NCBI GenBank assembly: GCA_004352715.1 | Contig: SCFE01000019.1 | Location: 60,548 to 124,547, forward strand | DNA from: Hofstenia miamia | Taxonomy: Eukaryota > Xenacoelomorpha > Acoela | Direction of reading: 5' to 3' | DNA length: 64,000 bases | Shown here: one piece after another, positions 43,448 to 56,125 of the stretch | How positions within the stretch are numbered: position 1 is the stretch's first letter | Layout: every line of letters starts with the position of its first letter | Notes under the pieces: generated by a model | What the model was told of the DNA's origin: nothing | Database searches by the model: none | The model's input: the letters and a program-made list of their open reading frames with translations, nothing else | Position numbers and translations under genes: made by a program

Positions 43448-46186
43448 ATAAACAACACAAAAACCGAAAAATTGCCAACATCTCACTCTATTATTTTTTC
43501 AGAAATCTCTAAGTTAATATTTTAAGCCTCAGGTTGATTTTTAAATAATTCTTAGATTTTGATAATTTGAGCCTTGTTCTTCTTATAAAAAAGTGCATGC
43601 GTTTGTGCAATTTGACCAATGAGAAATGTGCGTTCTGCTCTCTGCTATTGCAATTTTATTGAGCTTTGCAAATTAGAAAAATACACTACTCAATTTAAGG
43701 AACTATATAATCAAATGAATAATTCTATCCTTAAAAAGCAACTTGGTTTCATCAATTGTGTTTCTGTATTTTAGGTAGTTTTTTAACTGCTGGATGACGT
43801 CAATTTAAAAACTGTGTGGACAAAGCTGGAAATTCTTGTGAATCAAAACGCAGGTTTGCAAGTTTTGAGCCGCGTGATAAACCTTCAAACGCAAGAATGT
43901 TCAAGAATGCTCCTCTAAGTTCAGCATGGATGAGTCTTAAAGTTGAGAGCTTAAAGCACCATTTATTGATTTGTTGCAGAAGTTCATAAAAATGAGCAAA
44001 ACATTTATAAAACACATATTTTTCTCACTTAACGTATATTTAATCATTTTGTGCTCACTTTTTGGCTCATTTGTTAGGCATTTCCATCAAAGAAGGAAAA
44101 TCCAAATTCTGCTCATCTGTAATTGATACTGAATTGTTAACTTTAATAAGTCATTCACATGATTTTCATTTTAAAGTAGACATCTAGAAAAGTACTCAGA
44201 TTGCGTCTTTCGCGAAGATAAACAACCGAGGTGTGTAAAGATCTATATAAAATATGATCCTATGGTAAATTCGATAATTTATTTTTCTTCTCTGCTTTAC
44301 GACGCTTATTGCCCCTCAACGCAGTGTTAAACCATTGCTCTGTATGAATCCGTATCTTTCTTATTCTGATGTGGCTGTGATAATCATAGACTTTGGGTAA
44401 AACATTAGGATATATATATGGAAAATTTCATTGGGGTTTGTAAAATTCAATAAATCATGAAAATTTTAATTGATGTAAATATTCCTTAAAAATTCAGTAA
44501 ATAGATTTCGTGTCTCACGACAACGAATCGTTTTCGTATGTTTTGAATTCACCATCTTTCGGATAACAAAAAACATGAACAATGAAAGCACATAGCACAT
44601 GCTGGGTTTTGTGAGTTCGCCATACTTTCCAAATAGCACGTGTCCATCTCAGACACTGTAACTGCTACACATTTGAATGAACTAATGGCAATAACAATTC
44701 TTTGACCGTGAAAATGTCCTTTTTGTTAGAACTAGTTTTGCGAGTAATAAATACATGAATTATTGAAAATTCGTATTTGTTATATTCATGTCCTTCACAT
44801 GTAGGCATACAAAATTGGACTATTTACGCTCGACAACGGCTAATGAGATTTACGGCTACCGATTAAGATATATTGGTCCATGCTACTGTTCAAACTACAT
44901 TAATGAATCTCGACAGGGTTGCATCTATGATATCTGTATCTAAAACTATAGAATTACAATATTATGTAAATATCACTGGAATATTTACCATGCTAAAAAT
45001 ATATTTTTGAAGTATATTCAATACAAAGTTTATATTCCGAAGGACAACTTAGAAATTAAGTCGTTTCCTTTTGGACATTGAATTGTAGACGGGGGAAGGA
45101 TCTTATTAAACGAATAAAATGCTAATTAATACATTTCTATAAATAGACTACTTATTGTCTAACGAATGGCCAAATATGGGAAATATTTTGTCATTGATCT
45201 AGTGCGCCTTTTTACACGTCAAGGCAACACTAAAAACAGGCGATGAAATGGAGGAATTCATAATTATATTGGAAGGGGGTGAGGCACAGATTAAAAAAAT
45301 AATTTGCACATTACAATTAAATGATTTGTAGATCAAAAGAATTGTATAGAAATACAGTTTTTGAATTTTGAAAGTTTTTGTTGTCTTCAACTTCTTTTCA
45401 GCATCTTTTTTATGTTTCGCAAGAACATTAGCGTAAAAAGCAGATTTTTTGATAATAACTCACACACAATAGCGATAAATTTCCATAGTTTCTTTGTAAA
45501 AATTATATCCAAGTCCAGAACTTAAAAAGTTCATTGGATGGTTAAACCAAAAAACCGAAGTTGAGTACATTAATAAACTTCGTTGGAAAGTCCATGACTT
45601 AATTTTCAGAAATGCTTTTAAGATATATCAAGATACATAGACAATTGTTAACAATAAATCATCTTCGATCTCATCAACAAAATTTGTTAAATTGGATGAA
45701 CTTTATCAATAGACAAAAACTGCTTTGCTCTTCTATATAGTCCTCATGAACTATATATTTAAAAGATATATAAACGCTATCACCATGATGAAATGTTTGA
45801 GGTTTGGCTACATAATAATTATGTAAGACACGTACATTTAAGTACTGTGACATTATTGATTTAAATCCACATTGAGCTTTTTCAAAGAAAATGCAATTTT
45901 TTAAATGACAGCCTTAGAAACTGAAGCTGGCTAGCAACCCAGAAGAAACTCATTCTTGCCAATGAAAATATATTAGAAATAGATATAAAGCCATTCCGTA
46001 GGAATTGGAAATACTGCTTAAATCATGACTACCTCAGCTACAAATCCTCATTGATTTATTTCAGTGACTTGCAATTGTTAAATATGGCAACCATCTAAAC
46101 GGAACCTAGGACAAAACTCAAACAACACATTCTAGGCTTTTAAAGTATAATACGAATAAACGGGCAAACATTCCTAAAGAATAGGC

Positions 46187-46190
<4 letters not shown>
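43448..46190. other. Long stretch without a supported gene
   Basis: AT-rich. Short open frames (for example 43800-44015 minus, 45199-45390 minus) have no recognised family. No RNA gene seen. Confidence 0.4.
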
Positions 46191-46219
<29 letters not shown>

Positions 46220-46392
46220 NNNNNNNNNNNNNNNNNNNNNNNNNNNNNNNNNNNNNNNNNNNNNNNNNNNNNNNNNNNNNNNNNNNNNNNNNNNNNNNNN
46301 NNNNNNNNNNNNNNNNNNNNNNNNNNNNNNNNNNNNNNNNNNNNNNNNNNNNNNNNNNNNNNNNNNNNNNNNNNNNNNNNNNNNNNNNNNNN
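46220..46392. other. Assembly gap (173 N) within (TA)n
   Basis: N run flanked by long TATATA on both sides. The sequence just left (TAGGCATTATATATA) is repeated at 52275. Confidence 0.95.
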
Positions 46393-46411
46393 TATATATA
46401 TATATATATAT

Positions 46412-46986
46412 AATAGCCTATAGGCTATAGTTTCGCTTTAGAAATCTGCCATAATTAAAAATATCAATATTCAACGAAGTAACTCAATGAGAGTAGTAAA
46501 AATGATTTAAACAGAATTTTCTCATTCCTAAGAATGGCTTTGTATCTATTGGTAATATATTTTCATAGTCTAGACTGAGTTGTTTCGAAGATACTAGTAG
46601 TTTTAATTTCAAAAGCTGTCATTTAAATAAAATCAAGTTCCTCTGAAATAGGCACCGGATGTGATGAGATTGTCAATTACCAAATAATTCTTCATAATCG
46701 GGCTTCTACACAAAAGTGGGGCATGTTACAAACTTATACTATAATCACACACTAAAGATGAAAAACCTAACTTGCTTCTTTAAAGAAAATGTGATGCTAA
46801 TCTAGGATTTCTTAACGTGAACTTTATTTTGTTTAAAAATTTTATAGCAACGTAATAGTCACAAAATGCTAGACTAGCATACTTTTGGCATCAAGTTTTA
46901 ATTTTTTTACATTAAACTATTTAGCAAAATCTAAGTACAATTAAAAATTATAATTTAAATGATCACCTATTTTGACAATATATGCA

Positions 46987-47036
<50 letters not shown>

Positions 47037-47237
47037 ATCATGTTGCTTTATTTAAACATTCACAATTGAAAGCATTTGCCGTAGTCATAAATCAGTTGAA
47101 AAATTTTAAGTCTTAAAGATTTATATGATTCACGAATATGAACCTTAACAGAGCTTTTAAAAGTGCATGTGGGAAAAATTACCGCATTAAAGAATGTATT
47201 ACCAAAAGATAATACAATTATATTAAATAGTACGGTA
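46412..47237. other. No gene seen; (TA)n at 46991-47034
   Basis: AT-rich, no supported ORF until the Penelope fragment. Confidence 0.4.
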
Positions 47238-47513
47238 ATTTAATTTATCTGATCGAATTCTCACTAAAGAAGAAGAAACGGCTTTATCTTTTGAAATGAA
47301 AATGTCATGGCCAAAAAAGATTGATAAAAATTTAGTCAAAATTAAAACAGAGTTTATGTTTTCACAATTATTGAAATCAGAAAAACCTAGTGAAATTCAA
47401 TATGACGAACAGAAATTCAAAGAGAAATCAATATTTAATAATTACATAAACAAACAATTTCATGTTCCACCTGAATTAATAAAAGTAAAAAATTTAATTA
47501 AAGATCTAGCGTA
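47238..47513 (+). pseudogene. Penelope-like element 2, N-terminal fragment
   Basis: A plus-strand frame reading LSDRILTKEEETALSFEMKM (from about 47240) then PKKIDKNLVKIKTEF and HVPPELIKVKNLIKDLA, ending at 47513 against LTR-like sequence. The LS..LT..E..AL..G/M..F pattern is the usual start of the conserved part of Penelope proteins, upstream of the RT. It may be the 5' part of the RT element that resumes at 50252, split by later insertions. Confidence 0.55.
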
Positions 47514-48271
47514 GCATCATCACCCAGGCAAAGGATGTGCAGAATAACGTAGTACAATTTAGATACGACACAGTACAGATTCCAATATGCGGGGTGATGG
47601 GTACGTTCATTCCCACTGTTCTTTCGTAATTGTATAACTATAGAGATAACTTAATCAATACTCCAAAACTAGCGTAACAATTTACCACTACTATTTAGGT
47701 AGCATCATCGAAAGTAATAACAAGAGAATGTGATGGGCATGCTTGCCCGAAGCTGTATCACAAAGACAGTTCGCAATTCATCGACAGTTCGATCCATTCC
47801 ATTCATCCATATCCATTGTTCCATTCGCTACAACTCAGCTCCGTCTCAACGAAAGAGTTTTGTTATGTGGGCCTTACTTAAGGTGTAATAAATACCAGTC
47901 ACTAATCGACCTAACTCTCATTCTCAATACGTGTTACTTTCATGCATGAATAAGATAACATATCGCAACCTGACAATAGCTGCTATTACACGAACTAAAA
48001 GTAGCTAATATAAAAATAGAGCAGCTTCTTTCATTTAGTTAAGAGATATACATATATAAATGACTGACACGTAAAAATGACACAACAGTAGCTGCAGACA
48101 AGATAAAAAGATAACTATAAACTACGGCAGCTTCTAACCTACATATCGATATCATATCATCAACACGGTCTCTTATCGGGCCCTTATAAGTAAAATAATT
48201 TGGATCTAAAATAGCGTTAGTAATTAACATACCTATGGTGGCTATCAGCCTTTCACGTACTTTTTGCTACA
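47512..48271 (-). repeat. LTR-like sequence B (inverted to A)
   Basis: Reverse match to 40184-41600 without the 640-bp insertion. On the minus strand it begins TGTAGC at 48271 and ends near 47512 at the Penelope fragment. No direct flanking duplication was found, so it is not shown to be a solo LTR. Confidence 0.6.
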
Positions 48272-48617
48272 TGTAATACAAACGAGTGGTAGCCAGCTAA
48301 GCACGCGAAAAATATTCCTATTCCTACTCGTAACTTATTTGCATGCAATTATCAAGGTTGACATCTTATAACAATCCCTCACAAACAGCCCTTGATCGTT
48401 ACACACAACAAATGCTTAGCTGCGCATTTAAATATAATTAATCAAACCACGAAGCAAAGATAACTACTAAAGAATAAATTTCCATCATTTTTATAGCGCT
48501 TCATTTCTTTTTATATAAAATTTTATTAAACATATTTACCAATTAAACAAGTACCAGTCGCAGATTGATTTATTATGTCCACGTAATTAAGTTCTGCGTG
48601 AACCACGTGGCTAGCTA
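48272..48617. other. No gene seen
   Basis: Probably internal sequence of the LTR-like element or flanking DNA. No ORF. Confidence 0.3.
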
Positions 48618-48913
48618 TAGTTGGCTGCAAAAAAAATGAGACTGAACACCTATTTTTTCACGCTTTGTGGAAACGTATTGAGACGTTTTAAAGGAAAACT
48701 ATAAAAATAAAAGACAACGAGAATTTTGTGAACTTTAAAATGGTCAAACAAAAAAGTTAATTAATTAATCTGGTACTTCGTAATTATTTGAAAACACTTA
48801 CCAAACAAATTGTTTTGCTTTGCAAAGTTTCTACTTGATTTCTTTGGAATGGAAACGTTGAAACAGCTTGAAAACGCTTTTGCGACATCGAAAATTTCTC
48901 GATCAACTTATTT

Positions 48914-49960
48914 TTGAAAGCTGAAAAAAAATTCGACAAGGAGAATCTCTCAAAAGAAGAAAAGGAAGTGGACGCCCTCGAAAAATTATTGGAAAATTCA
49001 TTCAGAAAACAGTCGCAATTGCTCTCAAAAATCCCTATATTTCTAGGAAAAAAATTGAAAACCGACTTCAAACTGAAGCCGACATCTCTGTGCATGAAAC
49101 CACAGTTCAGAGAACACTGAAAAAAAGTGGAGTTACAAAAATTGGCAGAAAAAATCGACTTCTGATTACAAAAGAACATCAAGAAAAAAGATTAAATTTC
49201 GTGAAAGATTGGAAAGACTACACTTTTGAAGATGTTTGGATAACTGATGAGTGCGTATTTCAACTACACAGAAACAAAGTACAAGTGTGGTCGTCAAAGA
49301 AATGTCCAAGACCAACAAAAGCGGNNNNNNNNNNNNNNNNNNNNNNNNNNNNNNNNNNNNNNNNNNNNNNNNNNNNNNNNNNNNNNNNNNNNNNNNNNNN
49401 NNNNNNNNNNNNNNNNNNNNNNNNNNNNNNNNNNNNNNNNNNNNNNNNNNNNNNNNNNNNNNNNNNNNNNNNNNNNNNNNNNNNNNNNNNNNNNNNNNNN
49501 NNNNNNNNNNNNNNNNNNNNNNNNNNNNNNNNNNNNNNNNNNNNNNNNNNNNNNNNNNNNNNNNNNNNNNNNNNNNNNNNNNNNNNNNNNNNNNNNNNNN
49601 NNNNNNNNNNNNNNNNNNNNNNNNNNNNNNNNNNNNNNNNNNNNNNNNNNNNNNNNNNNNNNNNNNNNNNNNNNNNNNNNNNNNNNNNNNNNNNNNACAA
49701 AAAATTGGTTTTCTGAAAATAATATCCAGTTTTTGCAATGGCCACCAAGTTCTGCTGATCTTTCTCCAATCGAAAACGCGTGGCAGATATTGAAAAATGA
49801 CGTTGAGAAGAAAAATCCGAAAAATATATCCGATTTAAAAGAAAAAATTCAAGAAAGTCAACACATTTTGACATCTGAAATTAAGTCCAATTTAATGAAA
49901 TCAGTTTCAGTTCGTTTGAATGAAGTTATTTCTACAGGAGGAAAACAAATTAGACTTTGA
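48914..49960 (+). pseudogene. Tc1-like transposase, frameshifted and gapped
   Basis: The early frame (48914-49120) has a basic coiled N-terminus. A shift leads to VHETTVQRTLKKSGVTKIG (second helix-turn-helix and linker, about 49090) and DVWITDECVFQLHRN with the first catalytic Asp at 49246. After the gap the frame NWFSENNIQFLQWPPSSADL contains SPIENAW with the catalytic Glu at 49772, and it ends at 49960. The second Asp should lie in the N run. The frameshift near 49020-49090 means it is probably inactive, though an assembly error cannot be ruled out. Confidence 0.9.
49325..49696. other. Assembly gap (372 N) within the Tc1-like transposase
   Basis: N run between the first Asp block and the C-terminal Glu block. 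Based on the surrounding frames the estimated size is about what a Tc1-like gene needs. Confidence 0.95.
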
Positions 49961-50251
49961 TGCTTATTACTTATAGTCCTTTAATGTATCTTTAAAATCT
50001 TACCTTTCTTGAGTTGTTACGTTCAGTAGTTCAAAAGTAATATGCCTTTTTTCTAGTCTCATTTTTTTTGCAGCCAACTATAAAATTAATGCAGAGCGTA
50101 ATGTCCACATGCGTTTTGTCAAATTAATTGCGACCGATAGTTATTTTTACAATTTGTCAAAATCATTTGGTGCTAATTCTAATAAATTGATCTGAGTTTC
50201 TGATTAGTTTTACGTTGTTTTTTCTTCTTCGTTACGATGTTAGCAATTTAA

Positions 50252-51250
50252 TTGGATTATGCTACACGCCTCCCTCAGCTTGCGTTAATTTTAGATTTGC
50301 TAAATAAGAAGAAAACTTCAACTTCGATATTTCAATTTCAAGAAGATAAATTCAATAAAACACTTCTTCAAATGAAAAATTCGGGAGAAATCGACAAAGA
50401 GTATTACAATTGCTTTCATAACACTGGCTCTCAACCACCGAGACTATACGGTCTTTGCAAAATACATAAAGATGCAACATCTCCGCCTTATCGACCTATT
50501 TTATCAATGGTTAATTTACACTTTTATAACTTATCTAAGTGGCTTGATGAAAAAAAGTCATTTATGCCTAAAGAATTTGTTCTTACTGATACTAATCAAT
50601 TTATTAACGAAATTAAAAAATGCGACATAAATTCTTACTTGGTTAGTTATGATACAAAAAGTTTGTTGACATCAATGCCAGTTAAGAAAACGATTACCAT
50701 ATAATATCGCTAACACCTGAATCAGCCTTTACATTTACTAATGAAACACTTCGATAGCTTTTATTATTAGCTTCATTAAAAATTTACTTCTTGTTTGAAA
50801 ATAAAGTCTGTAACCAACATGATGGGTCCAACGTTTGCGGATTTCGCAATCAAATTTAATCGAAAAAACTTTTCTAAACTTAAGAAAACCCCAATTTATT
50901 ACAAACGTTATGTGGATGATATTTTTTGTTTGATGGAAAACGATGATCATGCATCAATGTTTCTTTCTTATATTAATTCGCAACAAAGTGAAATTCAATT
51001 TACTTGTGAATATGAAAAAGAAGATTCAATAAATTTTTTAAATGCAACATTAAAGAAAACATCAATGGGATTGGAAATATTTGCTTTTAGAAAACCTGCT
51101 AACACCCCGGATTATATATACCATTTCAATCATACTGTGATAATAAATATAAACATTCAATTCCCAAAAACTTATTTAGAAGAGCAGTTTTATTATCATC
51201 TAACTGCAATGTACTTACAAATCCTTTTGTCAAAATATTTAAAAATCTAA
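50252..51250 (+). pseudogene. Penelope-like reverse transcriptase, frameshifted
   Basis: The first frame (to 50704) carries NTGSQPPRLYGLCKIHK, PPYRPILSMV and NSYLVSYDTKSLLTSMPV (the first catalytic Asp, in SYDTKSL). After a break of about 90 bp the second frame (50795-51250) has GPTFADFAIKF and YKRYVDDIFCLME, the catalytic YVDD box (about 50910), then NFLNATLKK. The order equals that of Penelope RT. Stops and a shift between 50700 and 50800, and truncation near 51250, disable it. Confidence 0.88.
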
Positions 51251-51780
51251 GATCTAATGGCTATAATAAAAAATTATTGCACAAAACATTAAAAGAAGCT
51301 CTAACATGCTCTTCATTAAAACAAAATTCACAAGAACGCAAAGATAAAATATTTTGGAAGGTACCTTTTATTAAACCGCACGAATCACGTTTTAAGAAAT
51401 CTATACATAATTAAATAGAAAACTAAGAAAATCAAGAATTATACCAATTTTAAATTGGAAAAAAACATCAAATTTATTTCGTAAAAAAGATCAAATTCAA
51501 AAACCTTTGGTTTCTTCAATTGTTTATAAATGTAATTGTCAGAAGTGTGACAGCTTCTACATTGGTGAAACCAAAAGACATTTGAAGACACGAATTCACG
51601 AACATCTCTAGTGACACTTACAATCCGAAATTTATATGCACTCAAAAATACATAAAGCATCAACATCTGACTTTAATATTTTAATGAAATACAAATTCAC
51701 CAAGATCGCAGAATCAATTTGTATTAAGGGAGAGAAACCAAATTTAAATACAAAATGTCATCAAACTCTTCACTAATTTT
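51251..51780 (+). pseudogene. Penelope-like GIY-YIG endonuclease, broken
   Basis: Frames with SSIVYKCNCQKCDSFYIGET (about 51515-51575) and RHLKTRIHEHL show the Cys pair and GIY-YIG start with the catalytic Arg. A stop follows right after HEHL (about 51607). Related to, but clearly different from, the endonuclease of element 1. Confidence 0.85.
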
Positions 51781-51844
51781 AGTTAATTAATTTAATTAAT
51801 GATTTGTAAATTTTTATCTTTACCACAAAATGTTTTGTTTGTGA

Positions 51845-51872
51845 CTGAAGATGGTACAGTAAGTACCGAAAG
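51845..51872 (+). ncRNA. Hammerhead-ribozyme-like core, Penelope element 2
   Basis: CTGAAGA, then a perfect stem GGTAC/GTACC around loop AGTAA, then GAAAG, on the sense strand about 65 bp after the GIY-YIG remnant. One extra T lies between CTGAAGA and the stem, the same position as the extra base in element 1. Presence next to two Penelope elements supports a real family feature. Cleavage is unproven. Confidence 0.55.
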
Positions 51873-51953
51873 TACTCTCAATTAAAATTTTCGTTGTTTT
51901 TTCATAAAATGGTGTGAAAGCTTAGTACTCAAGCAACATATATATATATATAN

Positions 51954-52273
51954 GTAAGGACAGTGGCGGATTTAAGGAGCGGACTATGGGACTTCAGTCC
52001 CCCATGAGAAAACGAAATGGAGGTTAATTTGTGCAACTTTAGTAAAAATTCTAAATTAGTGCCAAATTTTTGCATTTCATTTGCAAAATAATCCAAGAGT
52101 TTGGCAAATATTTGCAAAATATTTGAAAATTTTTTTCAAATATCTTGCAAGTTTCCCTAAAATTTACAAATTCTTGTAATGTTTTGACAAATATTTGTCA
52201 AACTTTTCAACTGTTTTTCAAATAATCTTACATATCCTTAAGAATATATCAAACATATTCCAATATAGTGGGC
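51954..52273 (+). repeat. Duplicate of 52889-53208 bounded by single Ns
   Basis: Same sequence as the start of the hAT element at 52896 including its left flank GTAAGGA, with one mismatch seen. Ns at 51953 and 52274 bound it, so it is a misplaced or unmerged contig. Confidence 0.9.
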
Positions 52274-52274
52274 N

Positions 52275-52279
52275 TAGGC

Positions 52280-52315
<36 letters not shown>

Positions 52316-52895
52316 TATTATCAACGAAATTGCAAATAAATTATAGAAACGCTATGAATGTAACCAAATTGTTCAATTCAATGAAATGTTCTGCAATAAA
52401 TATAAAAATTTAATACCTACTGTTATCCAGTCTTAAGGCATGTTACTCAATTTTATGCATTAGGCATTTAAATTGATTATTTTTATTCTAGTTTTTTTCC
52501 TAGCAACGTAGAAAAATATACGTTAAATAATATTTTTTTTCAAGCAATAATCACTTAGTGCTGGAATCCTGGCCAAATTGTGCAAATATCTGGGAATCGT
52601 ATAGAAAAAACTTAGTAAAAGCTTAGAACACGCTTAAAAGATATTCAATTTTAGTTTATAATGCGCTAAATTATTAGTACATTGTCAAAAACTGTGAACC
52701 AGGACATCTTGGGTAAAATATATTTCATTTATAATTGTGAAATTTTGTCAATGCTGACACCTTTGAGTTAAATGCCTTTGATAATTTCAGTGCATGCTCA
52801 TTAGTTGTATAGAACAATATCATCTACTTTAAACATTTATCGTAGTATCATTCAAACTTCTCAATGTTTTATGAATTTGAGAACACCAGTAAGGA
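52275..52895. other. No gene seen; starts with a repeat of the 46.18-kb TA boundary
   Basis: TAGGCATTATATATA equals the sequence left of the 46220 gap. The rest is AT-rich without ORF support. Confidence 0.45.
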
Positions 52896-54318
52896 CAGTG
52901 GCGGATTTAAGGAGCGGACTATGGGACTTCAGTCCCCCATGAGAAAACGAAATGGAGGTTAATTTGTGCAACTTTAGTAAAAATTCTAAATTAGTGCCAA
53001 ATTTTTGCATTTCATTTGCAAAATAATCCAAGAGTTTGGCAAATATTTGCAAAATATTTGAAAATTTTTTTCAAATATCTTGCAAGTTTCCCTAAAATTT
53101 ACAAATTCTTGTAATGTTTTGACAAATATTTGTCAAACTTTTCAACTTTTTTTCAAATAATCTTACATATCCTTAAGAATATATCAAACATATTCCAATA
53201 TAGTGGGCATTTCATCTATAATCCACCAAACTTCGGCTTCCACAGTACACAAAAATTTGTGCACGGTTGGTAAATACAATCAATACTGCTTCAGTGCAGA
53301 TATTAATTATGATATATTTTTGCTGAAGAAGGTGGCCACGAGGGAGGGGTCATCTCCTTACTTTTCTCGAAAAAACTACCAAAAAATACTGGTCATTCTG
53401 TCTTATGTGAAATTTAAAAAATCTTCATTTTTTTGCAAAGGTAGCTGAATAAGTCCCCACTTATGAAAGCCAAATTAAAATCCTAGAAAAAAACATAGAT
53501 GCCTATCCTTGAGGAATTTTAATACCCCAGATATTTGCCCCTGGCCACATCGCTGTTTTTGTTTTCTATCAGCACTAATGAAATCAGAATAAATGTATAT
53601 CTCTAAAGTACAATATCGTACAATCATAGTGCTCGATGAAGCAGTCCCTTTATATGAATTAAAAAAGCTGTAGACTGGATCAATTTAAACGTCTAAGTGT
53701 ATTTCAGATGTTCTGTAGGCTCAAAGTATTTGTTAGAATCCCTGTAGAATCAATGCAAATTAAGAGTAACTCAGTAAAATAGTCTATGTATTAATGTTTC
53801 CTTCTCTCGCCAGATTTCAAAAAATAATAAAATCCTGAGGAAATGGTTTCATTACTGGTTCTGCTACCGGACCCATGCTACTGCGCTACAGCTGATGGTA
53901 CTGGACTAAGAAATGGGAAAGGATCAGTCCGAGATCGGGACTTTTCATTTTCAAGTGAGACTGGGAGCAGTTTGAACTAATATTTGCTATTATATTTATT
54001 TGCTAAACAAAAATATGTTTGTAATACTGTATCTCCATTCAATACCCTGTTTTTTTTAATAATGCTGAACTTCAGCACATTCAATTTTAGTACTGGGCCA
54101 CAAATAGATGCATCTATATATAAATATAAATTAAAACGCCATAGTAGAAAGTCCGAATAGAACATCAACAAGAACTTTCAAATTCTTATCATAACTTGTA
54201 AAGAAATTTATGAGGATTCAAAATTTAATCAAATCTAGAATAAAAAATATTTTGGAAAAATCGAGTTTAGGAGCTTTAGTACCCCCTCCCCCATTAGAAA
54301 TTTCTAGATCCACCCCTG
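52896..54318. mobile_element. Non-autonomous hAT element with perfect 8-bp duplication
   Basis: The left end CAGTGGCGGATTTAAGG and the right end, in reverse, CAGGGGTGGATCTAG are inverted. AGTAAGGA flanks both sides (52888-52895 and 54319-54326), exactly the 8-bp target duplication of hAT elements. The 1423-bp interior has only short frames and no transposase motif, so it would depend on an outside transposase. Confidence 0.9.
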
Positions 54319-54326
54319 AGTAAGGA

Positions 54327-56110
54327 AAAAGTGAGCTACACTTGAAAGTTTGAAAACTAGAAATATAAAATTTATAGAATATAGAGGACCATCTGAAAAA
54401 TTGGTGTGGTCAAGGCAACTATTAAAATAAATTCAATTTCTTTTATTGAGCTTTTGGAATATTGCCTCATAAAATTTCAATATCTATTAATTTTTATGTG
54501 AAAAACTAATAAATGACGAACATTGCTTGAAATTTCAACAGCGTTTTAAATTATTATGATATACAATTACATGTATGTAAATAAACAATTTTTTTTATTT
54601 CAAATTATTATATACTAAACTAGTCTTTTTGTAATGGCTTAAATATTTTAGAAAATTGATAATTTTGAATGTGTTACCAATTCCAAAGAATAAACAATAT
54701 TCTCAGTCAATTATATTTTAAGTGTTGTTTATTGCATATACTTGAAAAGCCATGACTCATATTTGGTCTCTATATTCAAAGGATACTATTTAATGCTTAT
54801 TTATAAATATCAAAGCATTTTGTTAATGCCCGTTGCAAATTTACTCTGGAGAAATTTATGCAAACTTTATCATTCCAGACTAGCCATGGTATATGTGGCG
54901 TACCGTATTGATTTTAGAACCTCTGAGATTTATAGCCGCTATGCAATTCAAAAGTTAAAAGAATAACAATGTTTATGCTGTAAACCAACTGTGACGCTTC
55001 TTCTATCCAATTAGAAACGGTAGTTGTTGGTACAGCGTCGTTTCTTAACAATTGATATTTGAAAAACTCAGTCTCAGGACATGGATTTCCAATATATTTT
55101 TAAAAAGTCGGATGACTTTTTTAACTAGTTAGCAATTGTGTTGGGGTAAGGCAAGAATTTAGCCCGTGATATGCCAGGAGACGTATTAGTCATGATCAAG
55201 TGGGTGAACAAAAAATAGGCCCTAAAATACATTTCACCTTAGTTTTTAATTTTTTAAATTGTTTTACCCGAGAATTTTTGCAATTTAATTACACAAAATG
55301 AAATATGCAAACCTGACGGGAGGCAGGCGACATTCCCCATGTCTTCATGACTAATTCATTATGTCATTTAAACTGAGTTGCACATCAAATTTATAGCTCA
55401 AAATAAATTCACATTCCTAATGAAGACACCAATAAAACAACTTACCAAGGCTTAGCACGTAGCAAACTAGCCTACAACACAGCCTACGCAGCTGAATATA
55501 ATCGAACACTTTTGCAATGCGCAACCATTTTTGAGCTAAGTATCATCACGCTGTTATCTAAGATGGATTTCAACGTGGTTAGTACTGCATAGTGGTAATG
55601 CAAGGATAAAGCGTTCTAATCTCGCACCCACTAGTAAAAAATTCTTTCTTATTCGTAACCAAAAATATTTCCCTGTGCCCATCCTCATCGGAAATTGAAA
55701 TTTCCACAAAAGCTTTCAATTAATTTTTGAACACAATTTACAATCATTATATGTTAAGGTCTTTAACATTTTATTTATCTTAATGTTTTTACCGACATAT
55801 AATTTGAAAATACACATAATGTTGAATGGAAATTTACATGTGCCCGAAGGTTATTATAGGCACTTAGGTAGGTGTGGGCAAAGCCGCATATTCGTGGATA
55901 GTATCAGTATTAGACTAATTATCCTGCACTGATTTAGCCTGTTCTAGTTGCTGAAATCGTAAGTAGCACTAAATATTCCATTACAGAGAGATAAATATTG
56001 CACTTTTCATTTACAACCTTGGACAAAATTCTTTGCAACAAAATTGTTAATATAACTTTTGTTTCGAATGGTGTTTGCTTTGATCGTTTTCACTAATGAT
56101 ATTAGTAGTT
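54327..56110. other. No gene seen
   Basis: AT-rich with short open frames only. A tRNA-like stretch at 55569-55630 is discussed among the rejected items. Confidence 0.4.
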
Positions 56111-56125
56111 GGCCTAGGCAGCGAT

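Larger units (their letters stand above)
48620..50078 (+). mobile_element. Third Tc1/mariner element, TA flanks, gapped
   Basis: Perfect inverted termini GTTGGCTGCAAAAAAAATGA at 48620 and, in reverse, at 50078, each bounded by TA (48618-48619, 50079-50080). The terminus differs from both other Tc1-like elements in the window. 372 N hide the middle of the gene. Confidence 0.93.
50252..51780 (+). mobile_element. Penelope-like element 2 (RT + GIY-YIG), decayed
   Basis: Plus-strand RT and GIY-YIG pieces in family order, followed by a hammerhead-like motif at 51845. The 5' end is missing here. A fragment at 47238-47513 may be its start, displaced by LTR-like and Tc1-like insertions. Confidence 0.88.

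Noticed and set aside
51954-52273. A second hAT insertion
   Set aside because: It includes the flanking GTAAGGA of the element at 52896 and is bounded by single Ns, so it is the same locus placed twice.
55569-55630. tRNA-like stretch with TGGTTAGTACTG and GTTCTAATC
   Set aside because: The acceptor arms do not pair, position 33 is not T and the B box deviates, so it is at best a decayed SINE head.
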